NCBI GenBank assembly: GCA_034440635.1
Contig: JAOTON010000204.1
Location: 62,001-126,000 of the forward strand
Length of the DNA: 64,000 nucleotides
Direction: 5' to 3'
Source: Lepas anatifera
Taxonomy: Eukaryota > Arthropoda > Thecostraca > Lepadidae
This document shows positions 11,306 through 21,297 of this stretch, piece by piece. Position 1 is the first letter of the stretch. Every line of letters starts with the position of its first letter. The notes under the pieces are model-generated. The model searched no databases and had not been told where the DNA came from. It saw only the letters and a program-made list of their open reading frames with translations. The translations under genes and the position numbers were made by a program.

Positions 11306-12528
11306 AAAAAAAAAAAAACTACTTTACTCACCAAACCCAAAAAATAAAAACAAAATATAAAAATAAAATAAAATTTAATTTTTTTTAAAAAAGAAAAGGA
11401 AAAAAAAAAAAAAAAAAAGGCCAAAAAAAGCCGAGGAAAAAAAAAACGGTGTAAAAAAAAACCTTATTAAAAAACATTTTTATTAAAAATTTAATATTTA
11501 AAAACATTTTTTTACAAATTTCTTTAAACAAAAAATGTCCCAACCGCCGCCCCCCGCAACGAAACCCAAAACAAAAAAAAAAAAAAAAAAAAAAAAAAAA
11601 CCGGAAAAAAAGGGGGGAAAAAAAAGAAGGAAAAAAAAAAAAAAAAAAATAAAAAAAAAAAAAATAAAAAAAAAAAAAAAAAAGAGGGGAAAGGGGGGGG
11701 GGCGTGGCCCCGCCCCCCGCCCCGCCAAAAACGGGGGGAAAAAAAAAAAAAAGAAAAAAAAAAAAAAAAAAAAGAAAAAAAAAGGGACCACCCCCCGCGC
11801 GCCGCCCCTCCCCTTTTTCCCTTTCCCCTAAAACCCCAAGGGGGGGGGGGGGGGGGTTAAGGTCACGAGAGGTCAAAACATGCCGTCATAGGGATAACAT
11901 GTAAATTCAGCTTTTCGGCTATTTCATCTGAGCAAGTAAAGATAGAGCAAAACGACTTGAACCATATGAATTCTCTCAGCAAGCCGAATCGAATGATATA
12001 TAATTTGACCTTGCCAGGTCAAATCAAGGATTTAACCTGACCTGAGGTCAGGTCAGGGTCAAATTATATAAAATGCATATCATTAGAACCGCAAGGCCCA
12101 GGCGAGTCTATTGCAGCTAAAATAAATGCTCTATCACCATCTGTTACTGAGTTATTCCGTAAAAACCATTTTCCCATGTATTTCTAATGGAGAGGTCATG
12201 CCACGTACCTCACCTTAGGTTATCGATATCAAAAATACCGGAACATATTTCAGAGAACTCGATGGGGCCATTATGTGATATGAGTTTCAATCGGATAAGT
12301 TCACCCTGCTCCGACTTATGCTATCTTAAATTTTTTGAGGTCGGGTCACTTGACCTGTACTGGTGACCTGACCTGAGACGACCTAACCCTAAAATTTTCA
12401 CCAAAGTTGTAAAAATAATGAGGGAAAAGGTATGCCAACTACGGCGGCGCTACGTGCCGTCGTTGTTCTGCTATCTCCGAAAAACCCGAGGGGGCGGGTA
12501 CCCGTCCCCCCGTCAATGCGCGTGTTAA
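10685..12528 (+). mobile_element. family A TTAA element, copy A2 (interrupted)
   Basis: The left end is CTAA then CACGCGCATTGACGGGG with GAGCCACCTTCG and a second box. The right end is CCGTCAATGCGCGTG then TTAA. Outside the insertion at 10856-11860 it aligns with copies A1, A4 and A5 along its whole length, including the TGACCTGACC dyad at about 12035-12060. Removing the insertion leaves about 840 bp, the family's normal length. Confidence 0.85.
10856..11860. mobile_element. TTAA-flanked insertion with homopolymer-collapsed sequence, probably family B
   Basis: A segment of about 1 kb splits A2 exactly at a TTAA that is single in the other family-A copies, and TTAA stands at both edges. Its first bases (AACCCGCGCCCC...CCGGGGG) and last bases (TCCC...AAAACC...GGGG, then TTAA) follow the ends of family B at 58573-59589, and the length (~1000 bp) agrees. 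Between them the sequence is almost only runs of A, C and G. This looks like a consensus or base-calling failure over a real family-B copy, not natural sequence. All ORFs here (poly-Lys, poly-Phe) are artefacts. Confidence 0.65.
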
Positions 12529-12789
12529 ATCATGGCGCCACTCATGCCAGTGGGTTTACATGATCTCACACAGCAGAAGTATCAAAATACTCAAAATGCC
12601 TCTGAAAATACCCGCCGCCTCGGGTCTTCTAAGGTTCCGCGTCACGCACTCACCCAACATCAGCTTACACCTACGCCGCAGCCCGCCCGTCCGTTGCTCT
12701 CCGAGCTGCCAGGGCCGCCACGATATAGTTTTGCACGCTATCGGCCACTGCCCTACCTTCCTCGCTGCTTAGTGTTTGGCCGTGTCTGA

Positions 12790-13235
12790 TGATTTGCTCA
12801 GTGTTTAGGTTGATTGGCAGGGTGTCTCTTTGGAGAATGGTTTGAACGCTTGCAAAGAGCTGCTGTCTTAGTTCGTTGTATAGGTAGTGGACAGTGCAGT
12901 TGGAACTGTCGGGAGGTTTCTTCGGGAGAGCCGCATGGGCATGAAGGTAATTTTACTTTTTGGACCTGGTATAGGTAAGAGTTGAGGGGGAGTGTGCTTG
13001 TTCTCAGCCTTGAGCGTAGGTGATTTCTTGTTTTTGACCCCATTAAATAGTCCTTTGAGGGGGTGTTGAGCAGCACTGGTTGTTTAATAGTGCTTTGAAT
13101 TTAGCAAAACATGGTTCGACGTGAAAGGCGGGTGGTAACGAGTCACATTTCTTAATAGTTGCCGGCAAAATGAGCGTTGGAAAGCCGTTGTTTTAGTGGG
13201 AGCTAATGTATGTGTTGTAGCGTTTCAAAAGTTCG
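12790..13235 (-). pseudogene. LINE C-terminal region
   Basis: Read on the minus strand, two frames give SLPPAFHVEPCFAKFKALL and then RNHLRSRLRTSTLPLNSYL followed by CPCGSPEET...HCPLPIQRTK. The order 'LP...F...LL, RSRLRTG-like, C-x-CG-x2-EE..., HCP...R' is the usual C-terminal tail of many animal LINEs after the RT. It is truncated at both ends, has one frameshift and shows no RT motifs. Confidence 0.65.
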
Positions 13236-13239
13236 TATT

Positions 13240-13980
13240 TGCAGTGTCAGTACGATTTTGAGGGAGAAGTTCATTTGCGTATTCTGGTAGGTTTTTTGGA
13301 CTGTAAACATGCTGATTAAAGACTGGAGTAATTATTTTGTGCTCCATTTTTAGGGTAAACTGATAGAGGTAAACTGATTGATTTTGTAGTTTTTATAGGC
13401 TATGTAAAATTAATTTTTAACATAGCCTATAAAAATATAAAAAAATTTTAAAATTAATATTTTAACGGAACTGTGTATGTGTATGTGTGTGTGTCTGTGT
13501 AATAATAAACGTGTATGGCTTCAATTCAAATACAAATACTGGGGAACAGGCATTTCTATTACAAAAATAATTACTTTAAAACTTCAAATAGCTTTTGAAA
13601 ACAATATGAAGAGTAGGTTCCAGCTTTTTATCGGTATCGTTAACATATTTCAATAACAGTCGAGTGGCCTCCAAAAATTTTGCCGAATATACAAAATGAT
13701 CAACAGTGTCGTAAACAAGGTTTTTCAAATAGCAAGAAGGCACAATACATTTTTTCGCATATCTCCCTTTAATGTGGGTTCAATCCTCACGGAGGGAAAC
13801 CGCCTTCCATGTCCGATCTGACCCGGTGGAGAGGATCCTTAAACACCCAAGCCAATACTCCCTGTAATTGGGCAAGAGTATCTGTTGGGAGTCGCCCTAA
13901 TAGAATAAAATAAAACAATGCATGGTTTTAGGCGATTGTTCATGTCTTCATGAAACAAGTTTCATGTGATGGAGCCCAAT
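13240..13980. other. AT-rich non-coding stretch with a hairpin and a possible SINE scrap
   Basis: A 15-bp inverted repeat, TTTTTATAGGCTATG (13390-13404) and CATAGCCTATAAAAA (13421-13435), forms a strong hairpin with an AT-rich loop. A TG-rich run lies near 13470-13500. At 13775-13915 GGGTTCAATCCTC resembles a Pol III B box and the segment ends in AATAAAATAAAA, so a decayed SINE is possible. Confidence 0.35.
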
Positions 13981-13981
13981 A

Positions 13982-14353
13982 TTGAATCAATATAATTCCT
14001 TATTAATCTTTAGGGGCTTAAATCATTATTTTCCACTGGTTTGCTGCAGGGGAATAAAATACTATCATACCAATTCTATGACCTCGTTTTGGAGGCTTGG
14101 TCACGCTATAGGTGAGAACTTAACCATATATCCTTATGAAGCGCTTGGGGTATTTTCCTTCAACAGACAAATCTACGTTGCAGGAAGAGAAAATGCTAAT
14201 TTATTGTCGGCTATACAGGAGAATGGGTGGGCAGACTGTTCGATCTCAGCTCTCACTAAAACTGCTGATGGTCTGAGTCTCTCCTCAGGGGATTCCGGTT
14301 TGATCTATCTCAGTATTCTAGACACCACACTAGCGACTGAACACAAGAACTAG
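13982..14353 (+). other. unrecognised 123-codon open frame
   Basis: An open frame with mixed composition and no recognised domain. Internal AG and GT sites (for example TTTCCTTCAACAG near 14165 and CTATAGGTGAGA near 14110) could delimit short exons, but no partner exons were found. It may be chance. Confidence 0.15.
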
Positions 14354-14430
14354 AACAAACGCGAAGCAATATAAGCGCCACACGTTCTGTTGCACGGCTC
14401 AGCTATACATTTGCAGCGATGGTGGAATGG

Positions 14431-14530
14431 AGCTAGTGATCTGAGTTACTGGAAAAAAGCTTGCGGTCCGAGTTATTGGAGCAGAGCAAGTCGTCTGAGC
14501 TATTGGAATATAGCTAGTGGTCTGAGCTGA
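14431..14530. repeat. 27-bp minisatellite, about four degenerate units
   Basis: Units beginning GTC[C/T]GAG[T/C]TATTGGA repeat with a 27-bp step. It lies 0.4 kb upstream of the Ala-Pro gene. Confidence 0.7.
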
Positions 14531-14916
14531 CAGAGACACGGACAGCGGTCTTTTATATTAGACACAGACAGTTTCCTGCCGTTTGGAAGTGCGAATGCTT
14601 TAATGAAGACTTGAGACGAGATCTTGAAATTCTGGATAATTTTTCAGCTGGCTCCTATTCATTTCATTCTTTGGACTGCAAGTGCCCTCCAGAATTGCAA
14701 CATGGCTGCCTGACCCGACGGATTTTACTTCGGAAACATACGGACAAAATATTTCATTTTACAGAACGAAAGTGGGTGATCATTGCGCGCTGTTGCTGCA
14801 CATTTATCATCAGTGATAACGTGCCCTGCGTCGGGTAATCGACACCGCTGCTGCTCCAAGTCCTGGAAGTTTACGAACACCCATAAATTCTACCTTGATT
14901 GTCGCTTATACACAAA

Positions 14917-15684
14917 ATGCGTTATCATGCCAGCGTTGCAATTTGCATGTGTTTGACAGCACTAGTTAGAGCCCAGTTCGGACCAGCTCCAGGACCTCCT
15001 GTTGCTGCTTCTGCGCGAAATCCGGCTCCTGCTCCTGCGCCAGCTCCGGCTCCTGCTCCTGCGCCAGCTCCTGCGCCAGCTCCAGCTCCTGCGCCAGCTC
15101 CGGCTCCAGCTCCTGCGCCAGCTCCGGCTCCTGCTCCTGCGCCGGCTCCGGCCCCTGCGCCAGCTCCTGCGCCGGCTCCTGCTCCTGCGCCAGCTCCAGC
15201 TCCTGCGCCAGCTCCGGCTCCTGCTCCCGCGCCAGCTCCGGCTCCAGCTCCTGCGCCAGCTCCAGCTCCGGCTCCTGCTCCCGCGCCAGCTCCGGCTCCG
15301 GCTCCAGCTCCTGCGCCGGCTCCGGCTCCAGCTCCTGCGCCAGCTCCGGCGCCTGCTCCTGCGCCAGCTCCAGCTCCTGCGCCAGCTCCGGCTCCTGCTC
15401 CCGCGCCAGCTCCAGCTCCTGCGCCGGCTCCGGCTCCTGTTCCTGCGCCAGCTCCGGCTCCTGCTCCCGCGCCAGCTCCGGCTCCGGCTCCAGCTCCTGC
15501 GCCGGCGTCAGTCGACCCTGGGTTGTGTGTTGTGCCCCACACCACACTCTTCTGTTCTCCCGGGTACTTCTGCAAATGGAGCCTGATCTCAGGAGCCGCC
15601 TGTGTCAAACAGAAACGATCGGGGGACGCCTGCCTGCTACACGTCGAGTGCGATCGATTCTGTTTCCTGGGAATATGCCTGTAG
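14917..15684 (+). CDS. secreted Ala-Pro-repeat protein with C-terminal eight-cysteine module
   Basis: The first ATG (14917) starts MRYHASVAICMCLTALVRA followed by QF, a typical signal peptide with cleavage after the Ala. Residues of about 36-198 are a tract of roughly 80 Ala-Pro dipeptides broken by a single Val. The last ~55 residues contain eight cysteines with spacing C-x8-C-x5-C-x9-C-x9-C-x5-C-x3-C-x4-C; the second half resembles EB-type or similar small disulfide modules. A rigid extended linker holding a compact disulfide domain outside the cell is inferred; no function can be assigned. The frame is intact, and codon third positions in the tract vary while the amino acids do not, suggesting selection on protein. 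Upstream non-coding exons are possible, and no AATAAA was seen just downstream. Confidence 0.7.
   Translation: MRYHASVAICMCLTALVRAQFGPAPGPPVAASARNPAPAPAPAPAPAPAPAPAPAPAPAPAPAPAPAPAPAPAPAPAPAPAPAPAPAPAPAPAPAPAPAPAPAPAPAPAPAPAPAPAPAPAPAPAPAPAPAPAPAPAPAPAPAPAPAPAPAPAPAPAPAPAPAPAPAPAPAPAPVPAPAPAPAPAPAPAPAPAPAPASVDPGLCVVPHTTLFCSPGYFCKWSLISGAACVKQKRSGDACLLHVECDRFCFLGICL
15024..15508 (+). repeat. GC-rich hexamer repeat encoding (Ala-Pro)n
   Basis: Degenerate GCNCCN hexamers arranged in higher-order 12- to 30-bp blocks. Variation is confined almost wholly to silent positions. All other frames are also open for most of its length, which explains the long shadow ORFs on both strands. Confidence 0.9.
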
Positions 15685-16107
15685 ACACTAGTAAGATAGC
15701 AAGAAATCTCTGAAAGGTCTTCAAACGCATGATTTTCATGCGCCTGCAGCGGACAAATTTAATCGCTTATTTATCACAAGCCTGTTGGAATTGTTTTTGT
15801 AAGGCCATATACATAAGCGGAGTGTATGGAATTGTTTTGTGTAGTGGGATGTACAGTATGACATCTTCGTTTTTTCAAGAGTTCTATATATTCTGATGTG
15901 TTTGTTCCATTTTGAGTTGGTCGACACAAATTTTATATGAATGGGATGATGTTGGCAGGGAGTACTGCAGGGGGATATTGCAGTCCAAAGGGAATGACGG
16001 TGTTGCCAGCTATGTCTTCGATTCCCTTCGTAGCGAGCTGCTACAAGACGAGATAGCAGCTCAGAGTCTATCTAGACTACTAGGGAAATAATCACAGTAT
16101 ATCCTCC

Positions 16108-16138
16108 TGAGTCCCCACGTATAGGTATCTATACGCAG
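16108..16138 (+). repeat. dispersed palindromic motif, copy 1
   Basis: TGAGTCC, four bases, then CGTATAG...TCTATACG, an imperfect palindrome. The same arrangement occurs at 16470-16500 (reverse) and 20229-20259. Confidence 0.5.
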
Positions 16139-16469
16139 GTTTGAATAGCTCTACCACCTCCTACGGATTTCGTAGCCTATTATAGCTACTATGTATAGAA
16201 AGCTTGACATTTTAGCTTTCTTCTGGTGTCAAAATCATAAACTAAACCCATGGGCAAGTGAGTCAAAATTCCCTTTGTTCAACGATAGATGCGGGCGCCG
16301 GACGGCTTCGCGGCTGCTCCGGGGAAGGCAGGTAATTTTACAAATGTTACTGACAGAATCTAGTGTTGATGAGTATATGAACAGAAAGCTTAGATTATTG
16401 GAAATGTCTCAGTTTTCGTCCGGTGTTTTTAGCATTTTTGGTTGCCGAACAATCTCTTTCGAAAATGTT

Positions 16470-16500
16470 ATGTATAGGATTCTATACGCCAGGACTCAAT
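16470..16500 (-). repeat. dispersed palindromic motif, copy 2 (inverted)
   Basis: On the minus strand it reads ATTGAGTCCTGGCGTATAG and closes with CTATACA. It matches copy 3 at 20229-20259 in all but three positions, in inverted orientation. Confidence 0.55.
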
Positions 16501-16859
16501 GACGACAACAGCGGCATTATACTTAAACATTTGGAGGGCATCCCAGGCATTTCATACTCCTTTTATGTAAGGAGACATTATTGATGAAGAGGACATGCGA
16601 AGCAAATATGTTTTCCTCGTCGTTTCCTTTCTTTTTAATTTGTTTAGAAAACTAGAAGAGATGGAGTAAAACAGGTGATGCTGGTCACAGCCAGGGATAG
16701 ATCCATGGAGGGGGGCGATGGGGTGATCGCCCCCCTCCTTGGGCCGACCTTAAGCACTGAAAAAACGTCTCCCGCCGCAGCCGCCGGGCCTCCCGCGGGG
16801 GAGGCGGTAGCTGCAGCTGTGCCTGGGCCCTGCAGGCTGCCTTCCAAATACCACGCAAA

Positions 16860-17480
16860 GGTAGGTCCAGGGGACCCCCTTATAATGTACCCGGGGACCC
16901 TGAAATTAATATCGGTGTCCCCCAGAGTTGTTCTCGGGCCCCTGCCTTGGAGGTCCCAAGCGTCCCACGACCAGGCCCCTAACAATCGTCTCAGGGACCC
17001 ACTGCTGTCCAAGCCGAGCCCCCTATTCTCAGCAGTTTTAGGTTCCTGGTATTCCACCCGGGCCCCCGTAGCTCCAGCTGGCCCCCTGTGTTTCACCCGG
17101 GCCTCCTGTGGCCATCTGGACACCCTGAAATTTTTTCCGGGTTCCTTGCAGTGCACTTGAAACCGCTGAGTCTGTGACCGGGCCCCTCAGAATTATCCCG
17201 GCCCCACTGATGCCGAAGTCGAGCCCCTGTTCTCAGCAGTTGCAGATAATTTCCCTGTATCCCACCCGGGGCCCTCTGAGACCCCAGTCGGGCCCTCTGC
17301 GGCTCACCCACACCTCCTGTGGGCATCCGGGCCTCCTGAAATGCTTCCGGGGCCCCTGTGGCTCACTTGCGACCTTTTTGTCCGCGACCGGGCCCCTCAC
17401 GATAATCTCAGACATATTGTGGCTACAGTCCGTCCCCTGCCTTGCTTGCGGGATTCCTTTGGTCTCGGCCCTCTGTGGCT
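16860..17480. repeat. degenerate ~210-bp tandem repeat, about three units
   Basis: Marker words recur with a constant step: GACCAGGCCCCT at ~16970, GACCGGGCCCCT at ~17178 and again at ~17388; CCTGAAATT/CCTGAAATG with a following TTCCGGG at ~17123 and ~17334. The unit is GC-rich and interspersed with GGGCCCC-like runs. The ORFs across it on both strands reflect composition, not genes. Confidence 0.65.
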
Positions 17481-17520
17481 ACAACATCCGTCCCTTCTTG
17501 GGAGTAGTAGGTATAATATT

Positions 17521-17902
17521 TCAAACACGTACACCTGGCTGGAGTACAAGTCTCACGAGGACTTCGAGGAGACTAGGAACCTGGAAATTAAATTCCAGCT
17601 CGCCGATCAGCTCGTGGCTGAAGGCAACAAGACCACTGTGAGGCCAAACGAGAAGACACAGAACGTTTCAGAGGCACCAGCTGACGAGCCTGCCACAAAG
17701 CGCCCAAAGGTTGCAATGTCGTCGAAGAACATCAGAATATCTTAACACACAGCACATGCCCGAGATTATCTCTGGCAAGAAAGGGTACCGAATATGCCGA
17801 AGACCGTCCTTTAACAAGCTGGCTCGGGGCAAGTGCAAGACGTTTGGAGTGTTTCTCTAGTTCATTACTGAAAGGATCTGTTTTACCAAGATCCACGAGG
17901 CA
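17521..17902 (+). pseudogene. piggyBac (PGBD) transposase C-terminal relic
   Basis: One frame reads SNTYTWLEYKSHEDFEETRN, then FQLADQLVAEG and the basic cluster ATKRPKV. After a frameshift a second frame reads QHMPEIISGKKGYRICRRP, then KCKTFGVFL, a stop, and FITERICFTKIHEA. This follows the C-terminal layout of piggyBac transposases: end of the catalytic region ('N-x-W/Y-x-x-Y...F...LA..L'), a variable basic linker, then a cysteine-rich domain with H-x-P, C-x-x-C, C-x-x-C-x-V-x-L-C, CF-x-x-H. Several cysteines are lost. It ends about 160 bp before a TTAA element. No DDE core was found upstream, where the 210-bp repeat lies. Confidence 0.55.
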
Positions 17903-18059
17903 TAAAGGTCATAGAGTGCACACGATTTATCTCTTGGATACCTAGATATGTTACAAACATGCTTGGGTCTGACGATAGTTTTTGATGGATCCCTAACGAG
18001 GACGTGCTTTATTGTTTGGTGGTATTTAACTTGGGAATTAGGACTTCACTAACAGTGGC
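17903..18059. other. short spacer between transposase relic and TTAA element
   Basis: No feature seen; probably remnant of the autonomous element or its insertion site. Confidence 0.3.
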
Positions 18060-19996
18060 TTAGCGCTCGCCCCACCGGGGGGCATCAATGCCCCCTAAGG
18101 TTTTTCGGGATAACAGAAACACGACGAGATGCAGGACCGCGTTTGAGGGCTCTTTCTCTCACCCCATCATTTTCCCACCATCCCTGAAATTTTGTACCCC
18201 GGGTCACCCAAGGTCAGGTCACCAGGCGAGGTCAATGAAAGTCACCTCACTTCAACTTTTGAGCTCTATAAGAGCTACGTTTCTCTGTCGATCGATTTGA
18301 AACTTCCTACACTTGATAACCCCGCCAAGGTCTACAAGGTGTATGTCTGGGATTTTTTCGATTTCGTGACCTGGCCTCAGGTCACGAGGTGACCTCTCCC
18401 ATTGAAAAAGCATGGGAAAAGCTGTCTTATCCTCGCCCCACCGGGGGGCCATCGATGGCCCCTAAGGTTTCCGGGATAGCAGAAAACGACGGGCGCAGCA
18501 CCGCGGTTGGGGCTCTACCTCTCCTGCATCATTTTCCACATCCGAAATTTTTACCCCGGGTCACCCAAGGTGGTCCCAGACGAGGTCACCAGGTCCTGCT
18601 TCCTTTGGTCTGTAGAGCTCATTTAAGTCGATCGATTTGAACTCCTACACTTCTGCCCCTCCAGGGTCAGGTGTATATCGGGTTTTTCGATTTCGTGCCT
18701 GAGGTCAGGTCCGAGGCGACCTCTCCATTGGAAAAGCATGGGGAAAGCTATTTCATGATATAAAAGCCACAAAATGATTGCAAATACTCGACTGCTCGAA
18801 CAACGTTTTTGGACCCCTTTCACGGATCCCGGGGTCTATTTGCTTTGACTTTTCAAGGTCATCAGGTCACCGGAGGTCAAAACAGTATTTTGACAATAAC
18901 TTTTGACCTAATTGAGCTAGAGCGATGAAACAAACACCATCGTGTTTTTTGTCACTGGCTTTCATTTGATATACGGCGTCACTTTTTGACCTTTCGTGAC
19001 CTCAGGTCTATTAGGTACGAGGTGACCTCTGGCGGTCAAACCACTGGCGGGAGGTCTTTCGTTCCATAGTGGAAAAGTACAGGCAATTTGCTATCAAATG
19101 TACTTTACCAGGCCTCATAGCTCTAATGACATAGAGTTTGCCCGTTTGTTAATATTGCATATTTGAGTGAAATAGCCGATCTTGACCTATTTGACCTCTG
19201 GAGGTCAACCATTGACCTGGCTAAACATGTGGTATTTCTTACTGAATTCACGGAGTTTCATTGCACTTTGCGATTTGGCTAACGCCCTTTTTGGGTTGGG
19301 GGGCCATCGATGCCCGGTGGGGGTGGCCACCCTGGGGGGTTATGATCTAAAAGCCACAAAACGATTGCAAATGCTCGGCTTGCTCAGAAAAGCGTTCTTG
19401 GACACCCTTTCACGGATCCCAGGGGTCATATTTTCCCTTTGACCTCTCCGAGGTGATCCAAGGTCACCGGTCAAAAACAGTATTTTGGCATTAACTTTTG
19501 ACCTAATTAAGCTAGAGCGTTGAATCAAACACCATCGTGTATGTCTCATCACTGGCTTCTGTTTTATATACGACAAGGTCACGTTTTGACCGTTTGTGAC
19601 CTCAGGTCATATGAGGTCACGAGGTGACCTCTGGAGGTCAAACCACTGGAGCGAGGTCATTACGTTCCACATAGCACAAAAAGGTCTGGCATTTTCCTAT
19701 CTGATGTAGTTTACCAGATCTCAATAGATCTAATGGCATAGGGGTTATGCCCAGTTTTCTTAAGCATTGCATATTTGAGTGAAATTGGCCTATCGTGACC
19801 TAACTTGACCTATGGAGGTCAAACCATTGACATGAGCGCTTAAACATGCGAAATAATTTCTTACTGCATTCACGCGGGCTTTCTAATTCACTTTGCAGAT
19901 TTGCGCTAACCCCTATATTTTCGGAGTTAGAGGGGGCCATCGATGGCCCCCGATGGGGTGAAGGTGGCACCGGACCCCCGGTAGAGCGCGGGTTAA
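18060..19996 (-). mobile_element. family B TTAA element, copy B1 (interrupted by B2)
   Basis: The plus-strand left edge is TTAG (mutated TTAA) with CGCTCGCCCCACCGGGG, and the right edge is CGGTAGAGCGCGGG then TTAA. The right end carries GGGGGCCATCGATGGCCCCC, the family's 20-bp palindrome, and a GGTGAAGGTGGCACC spacer. Excluding 18431-19343 it is about 1.02 kb and aligns with the intact copy at 58573-59589 in reverse. The interior is rich in AGGTCA/TGACCT. Confidence 0.85.
18427..19343 (-). mobile_element. family B TTAA element, copy B2, nested in B1
   Basis: TTAT (18427-18430) followed by CCTCGCCCCACCGGGG opens the copy, and it closes with CCACCCTGGGGGG then TTAT (19340-19343). The host reading GCTGTCTTATGATCTAAAAG, seen intact in the 58.6-kb copy, is restored when the segment and one TTAT are removed. 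This is a clean 4-bp target duplication at a TTAA variant. Confidence 0.85.
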
Positions 19997-20228
19997 TGCG
20001 ACTTAATCCGGATTAGTTAACTCAATGGGCAAAGGCACTAAATTTTTTATACCTACGTTATAATAGTGATTAAAATCTTAGTTAAAAGGGAAAGCAAATG
20101 ACTTATTTGTTTTGAGAAAGCAGCGTTCATTATGAGAGTGACAAATGCATCCTGTTTCACGCAAATGTATCCTGTTTCACACAGCGCATCCCGAGAAAAG
20201 GTTTATCATTGGTGCACTATTTATAGTC

Positions 20229-20259
20229 ATTGAGTCCTGGTGTATAGAGTTCTATACAT
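20229..20259 (+). repeat. dispersed palindromic motif, copy 3
   Basis: ATTGAGTCCTGGTGTATAG closing with CTATACAT. It is inverted relative to copy 2, so the two bracket the 16.5-20.2 kb block that holds the 210-bp repeat, piggyBac relic and TTAA elements. Confidence 0.55.
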
Positions 20260-20608
20260 CCAATAAATTATATTTATAAATTTTGGAATTTAAATTCTTG
20301 CTCATTATTGAGTTCCCTGTGTTCAAAACACCAAACATAAAAAGGTTTGCACTTTCAGCAAATACTTTGGGCTCGGGCTCAAGAGGTAATCAGTAGTTAT
20401 TGGTATATCAGTTGTTTACTTTTTGGACCAGCACTGAGGCTATAAATTAAAAGAAATATAGATGTACCCATATATTTCGGAGTTACCCCTTGAACACTGG
20501 TAACACACTGGTAATATAAAAAGCACATACGGTGATGTAAAAATTCATTTAGAAAATAATTCGTTCGGTACATTTCATTTCGCTTAGCAGCTTGCGGGGG
20601 ACTGACGC

Positions 20609-20617
20609 TATAAATAG
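20609..20617 (+). promoter_or_regulatory. candidate TATA box
   Basis: TATAAATAG in a GC-richer context (CTGACGC upstream). No confirmed transcript or recognised coding exon follows, so it may be fortuitous. Confidence 0.2.
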
Positions 20618-21254
20618 GAATCTTAACGCGAGATAGAACTGAAGACGAAAGTGACCACGCAGCAACAACGTGCGAACGTTAAGGAAGGTTGCGAAGAATT
20701 GCAAAAAGTGCGAGCATCATCTTCACATTTCACATGTCACTACAGTTTATGAAGGAATTGGGAGAGCACATTGCACGTATATCATACTTGTCACCCCAAG
20801 ACGATGTCCAAATTGTGTTGATGGTAAATTTCCCAACCCTCTGGCTCATTTCTGACCCACACTCCCGAATCTCCAAAGCATCCCGAACGGTTCTTTTTCT
20901 CCAGTCTCTGATTTGGAACAGATTTTTCCAGTCCAAGGGGTAGCAAAAACTCCGAAATGCATGACCCCATTTCTCTTTTTTAATTTCTAGCATAAGTGTT
21001 GGTCCAAAAAGTAAAAACATATGTAGCTTGGGAAAAAGAAGAAAGACAAGGCAAACGTGTATTTTATCGAACTACCCTTATCAACCAAACCTTATCAAAC
21101 TACGTAGCAAAACATGTGTCGTACATTATGTTCATCGAGTGCCACGCAATTCACAAAATCAGCTGTCTCAAGACATGGATAGTTTTGACACACGGCTTCT
21201 GGTCATGCTAGCGAAATATGGTGATTACAAGAGTTTGTTTCTGTCGGTGATTTA

Positions 21255-21297
<43 letters not shown>
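21255..21297. repeat. (GAT)n microsatellite, likely tail of the I-clade LINE
   Basis: Fourteen or so GAT units. On the minus strand they form an (ATC)n run about 100 bp past the stop codon of the LINE ORF at 21399, so they may be its 3' tail. Confidence 0.8.

Larger units (their letters stand above)
15685..16850. other. 3' flank of the Ala-Pro gene, no gene recognised
   Basis: A small hairpin CGCATGATTTTCATGCG lies about 45 bp after the stop codon. Two copies of a dispersed palindromic motif are here (see separate entries). No coding function is seen. Confidence 0.35.
19997..21254. other. unassigned DNA with a candidate TATA promoter
   Basis: The segment is AT-rich. One copy of the palindromic motif (20229-20259) and a TATA-like site (20609) are the only structures seen. 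ORFs of up to 96 codons between 20.67 and 21.02 kb are unrecognised. Confidence 0.3.

Noticed and set aside
11027..11904. Poly-Lys, poly-Phe and Pro-rich ORFs on both strands
   Set aside because: They lie in the homopolymer-collapsed insertion and reflect defective sequence, not coding.
14925..15608. Long minus-strand (Gly-Ala)n and other-frame Glu/Leu/Arg-rich ORFs
   Set aside because: Shadows of the GC-rich hexamer repeat; only the plus frame has a signal peptide and a cysteine module.
16644..17745. ORFs of 134-170 codons on both strands as host genes
   Set aside because: Most of the span is a degenerate 210-bp repeat; only the last part (from 17521) shows a recognisable transposase tail.
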